Source of the DNA: Auricularia sp. M13 | Taxonomy: Eukaryota > Basidiomycota > Agaricomycetes > Auriculariales > Auriculariaceae | DNA length: 64,000 nt | NCBI GenBank assembly: GCA_037042915.1 | Contig: CM073193.1 | Coordinates: 3,658,001-3,722,000 of the forward strand | Direction of reading: 5' to 3' | In this document: one piece after another, positions 63,029 through 64,000 of the stretch | Position numbering within the stretch: the stretch's first letter is position 1 | How the letters are laid out: each line of letters starts with the position of its first letter | The notes under the pieces: generated by a model | Database searches by the model: none | The model's input: the letters and a program-made list of their open reading frames with translations, nothing else | Told to the model about the DNA's origin: nothing | Translations under genes and position numbers: made by a program

Positions 63029-64000
63029 CTACGACCTACCGCTCACGTCAACGTCGCTGAAGCTAGACGCAGACGATCCCTGGTTACTGCTCTGGTGCGT
63101 AGTCGCAATAGCCCTCTCCAGCGCAGGGTACCTAGTGGTGGGGTTGCGGAAGTGGCGGGAAGACGGGCTCGGGCTCTGCGGCTTTGACCGCACGCGGCTG
63201 GAGCTCTGCGACGCAGATGGTGGCGATGGAATAGTGCCAATGGATCCGTGCGCAGAGCCTCGCACAGAAGAAGACGTGCTGCCACTGGTGTTCTCGTTCC
63301 TGCGCGTTGGACTGACGGCCTGCGAGGCAGAGCCGTAACTTCGTCGCGGAGGTCGAGCGAACCCCAAGTCATTTGACATCATGCGCTGTAACTCCTGGAG
63401 CTTGCGCTCGATGGTTTCTTGTTCCTCCTTCTTGCGTTCTTCAGCCTCCGCAGCCTCTTCCTCTGAATCTTCGTCCGAACCAGAGTCAACTGGTGACGGG
63501 GCTTTCATCGGTGCTGTCTGGCCCATGGCCAAGTGCGACCGCTGCTGCTTCAGCGTAAAGGTCGAGGAGGATCCGCCAGAATACCGAAGACGGGTGGGGG
63601 AGGTGAGAACAGCTGCCCGGCCGTTCGCATTTCCAGCTTGCACCGTGACGCTCGGATGGGCCTCCTCGCCTGGAAGCGGGCGCGGTGCGACTTGTGGTGT
63701 GTTGTTGAGTGTGCCCCCGGCCGTCTGTATGCCTTTCAGGTCCTGTTCATAGCGAGCTTGCACCCTGTACAGCAGATATGGCAGCGGAACCGCAAGGTGC
63801 TCCGACAGAGCTTGCCCTATTATAGTGTGCCAGAGTGAGATGAACGCGCCAGTCGTAGTGCGCTTATACGTACAGTCAGGTGCAGCGTTCTCCGTTATGC
63901 GGCGCGTGCAATGAGCTCCCAGAGTATGGATTCCTTGTCGGCGTTCCACAGAATCTAGGACGCGCTCATGAGACGTCCCGCACACTCCTTACACGGGCCA
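63029..64000 (-). CDS. ATG29: Autophagy-related protein Atg29 (5' end beyond right edge, apparent frame break)
   Basis: Scaffold of the Atg17-Atg31-Atg29 complex that starts autophagosome formation. Conserved part: WNADKESILWELIARA, then after an intron (donor GTACGT, acceptor ATAATAG) ALSEHLAVPLPYLLYRVQAR and YEQDLKGIQ. The rest is a long disordered tail with PLPGEEAHPSVTVQAG, an acidic/Glu-rich coiled coil (DSGSDEDSEEEAAEAEERKK) and many SP sites, ending SDVDVSGRS. The frame of WELIARA and that of ITENAAPD just before the intron differ by one base near 63900. A further intron (about 63955-63995) separates an exon that lies mostly outside the window. Confidence 0.8.

Overview
The window looks like nuclear DNA from a filamentous basidiomycete, most likely an Agaricomycete. 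Genes are dense (about one per 2 kb, both strands) and broken by many short introns of about 40-70 nt, often with a CTRAC-like branch point just before the AG. Several families are fungal: DASH Spc19, Mgm101, the SIN protein Cdc14, Kex1, Atg29 and Yaf9. No species can be named. I see no transposon, CRISPR array, tRNA or rRNA. Functions below come from reading conserved motifs; no database was searched.

Layout. 1-6.1 kb: an LSH/DDM1/Irc5-type SNF2 helicase (cut by the left edge), a PCI-domain protein of the Csn12/PCID2 type only 32 bp away, and a vWA-domain protein. 6.5-12 kb: a PEP mutase/isocitrate lyase-family enzyme and a gamma-tubulin complex component. 12-17.7 kb: MGM101, a gephyrin-type molybdenum cofactor fusion enzyme, DASH SPC19 and a membrane protein with a polyQ tail. 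17.8-27.2 kb: the ATR/Rad3 checkpoint kinase (about 8.3 kb) and YAF9. 27.3-30.2 kb: two lipid enzymes (a glycerophosphodiester phosphodiesterase and a lysophosphatidate acyltransferase). 30.6-41 kb: a low-complexity Ser/Arg-rich protein, a Cys-motif protein with tandem PPxY, a NOL11/Utp8-like nucleolar protein, a DUF952 protein, an ER-type thioredoxin-like membrane protein and a small basic protein. 41.2-44.1 kb: a gene-poor stretch with a decayed F-box/LRR-like gene. 44.1-49.8 kb: KEX1 and NOP14. 49.9-52.8 kb: two adjacent complex IV genes (a five-exon COX7 and COA3) and an RNase III. 53.1-64 kb: CDC14, a FAH-family hydrolase, succinate-semialdehyde dehydrogenase, MET16, SPT3, DDI1 and ATG29 (cut by the right edge).

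Most genes are housekeeping and are not arranged as a pathway. The exceptions are COX7 next to COA3 (cytochrome oxidase subunit and assembly factor) and the GDPD/acyltransferase pair. Many neighbours are divergent with very short shared promoters or convergent with only a few bases between stop codons.

Several otherwise conserved genes show an apparent single-base frame change (gephyrin His tract, SSADH just after the active-site Cys, ATG29, possibly the gamma-tubulin component N-terminus and the Ser/Arg-rich gene). These may be assembly errors or real lesions and are listed separately. I found no convincing new multi-gene system. The most novel single-gene candidates are the Cys-motif/PPxY protein, the small TATA-driven basic protein and the CxxC-less thioredoxin-like ER protein.
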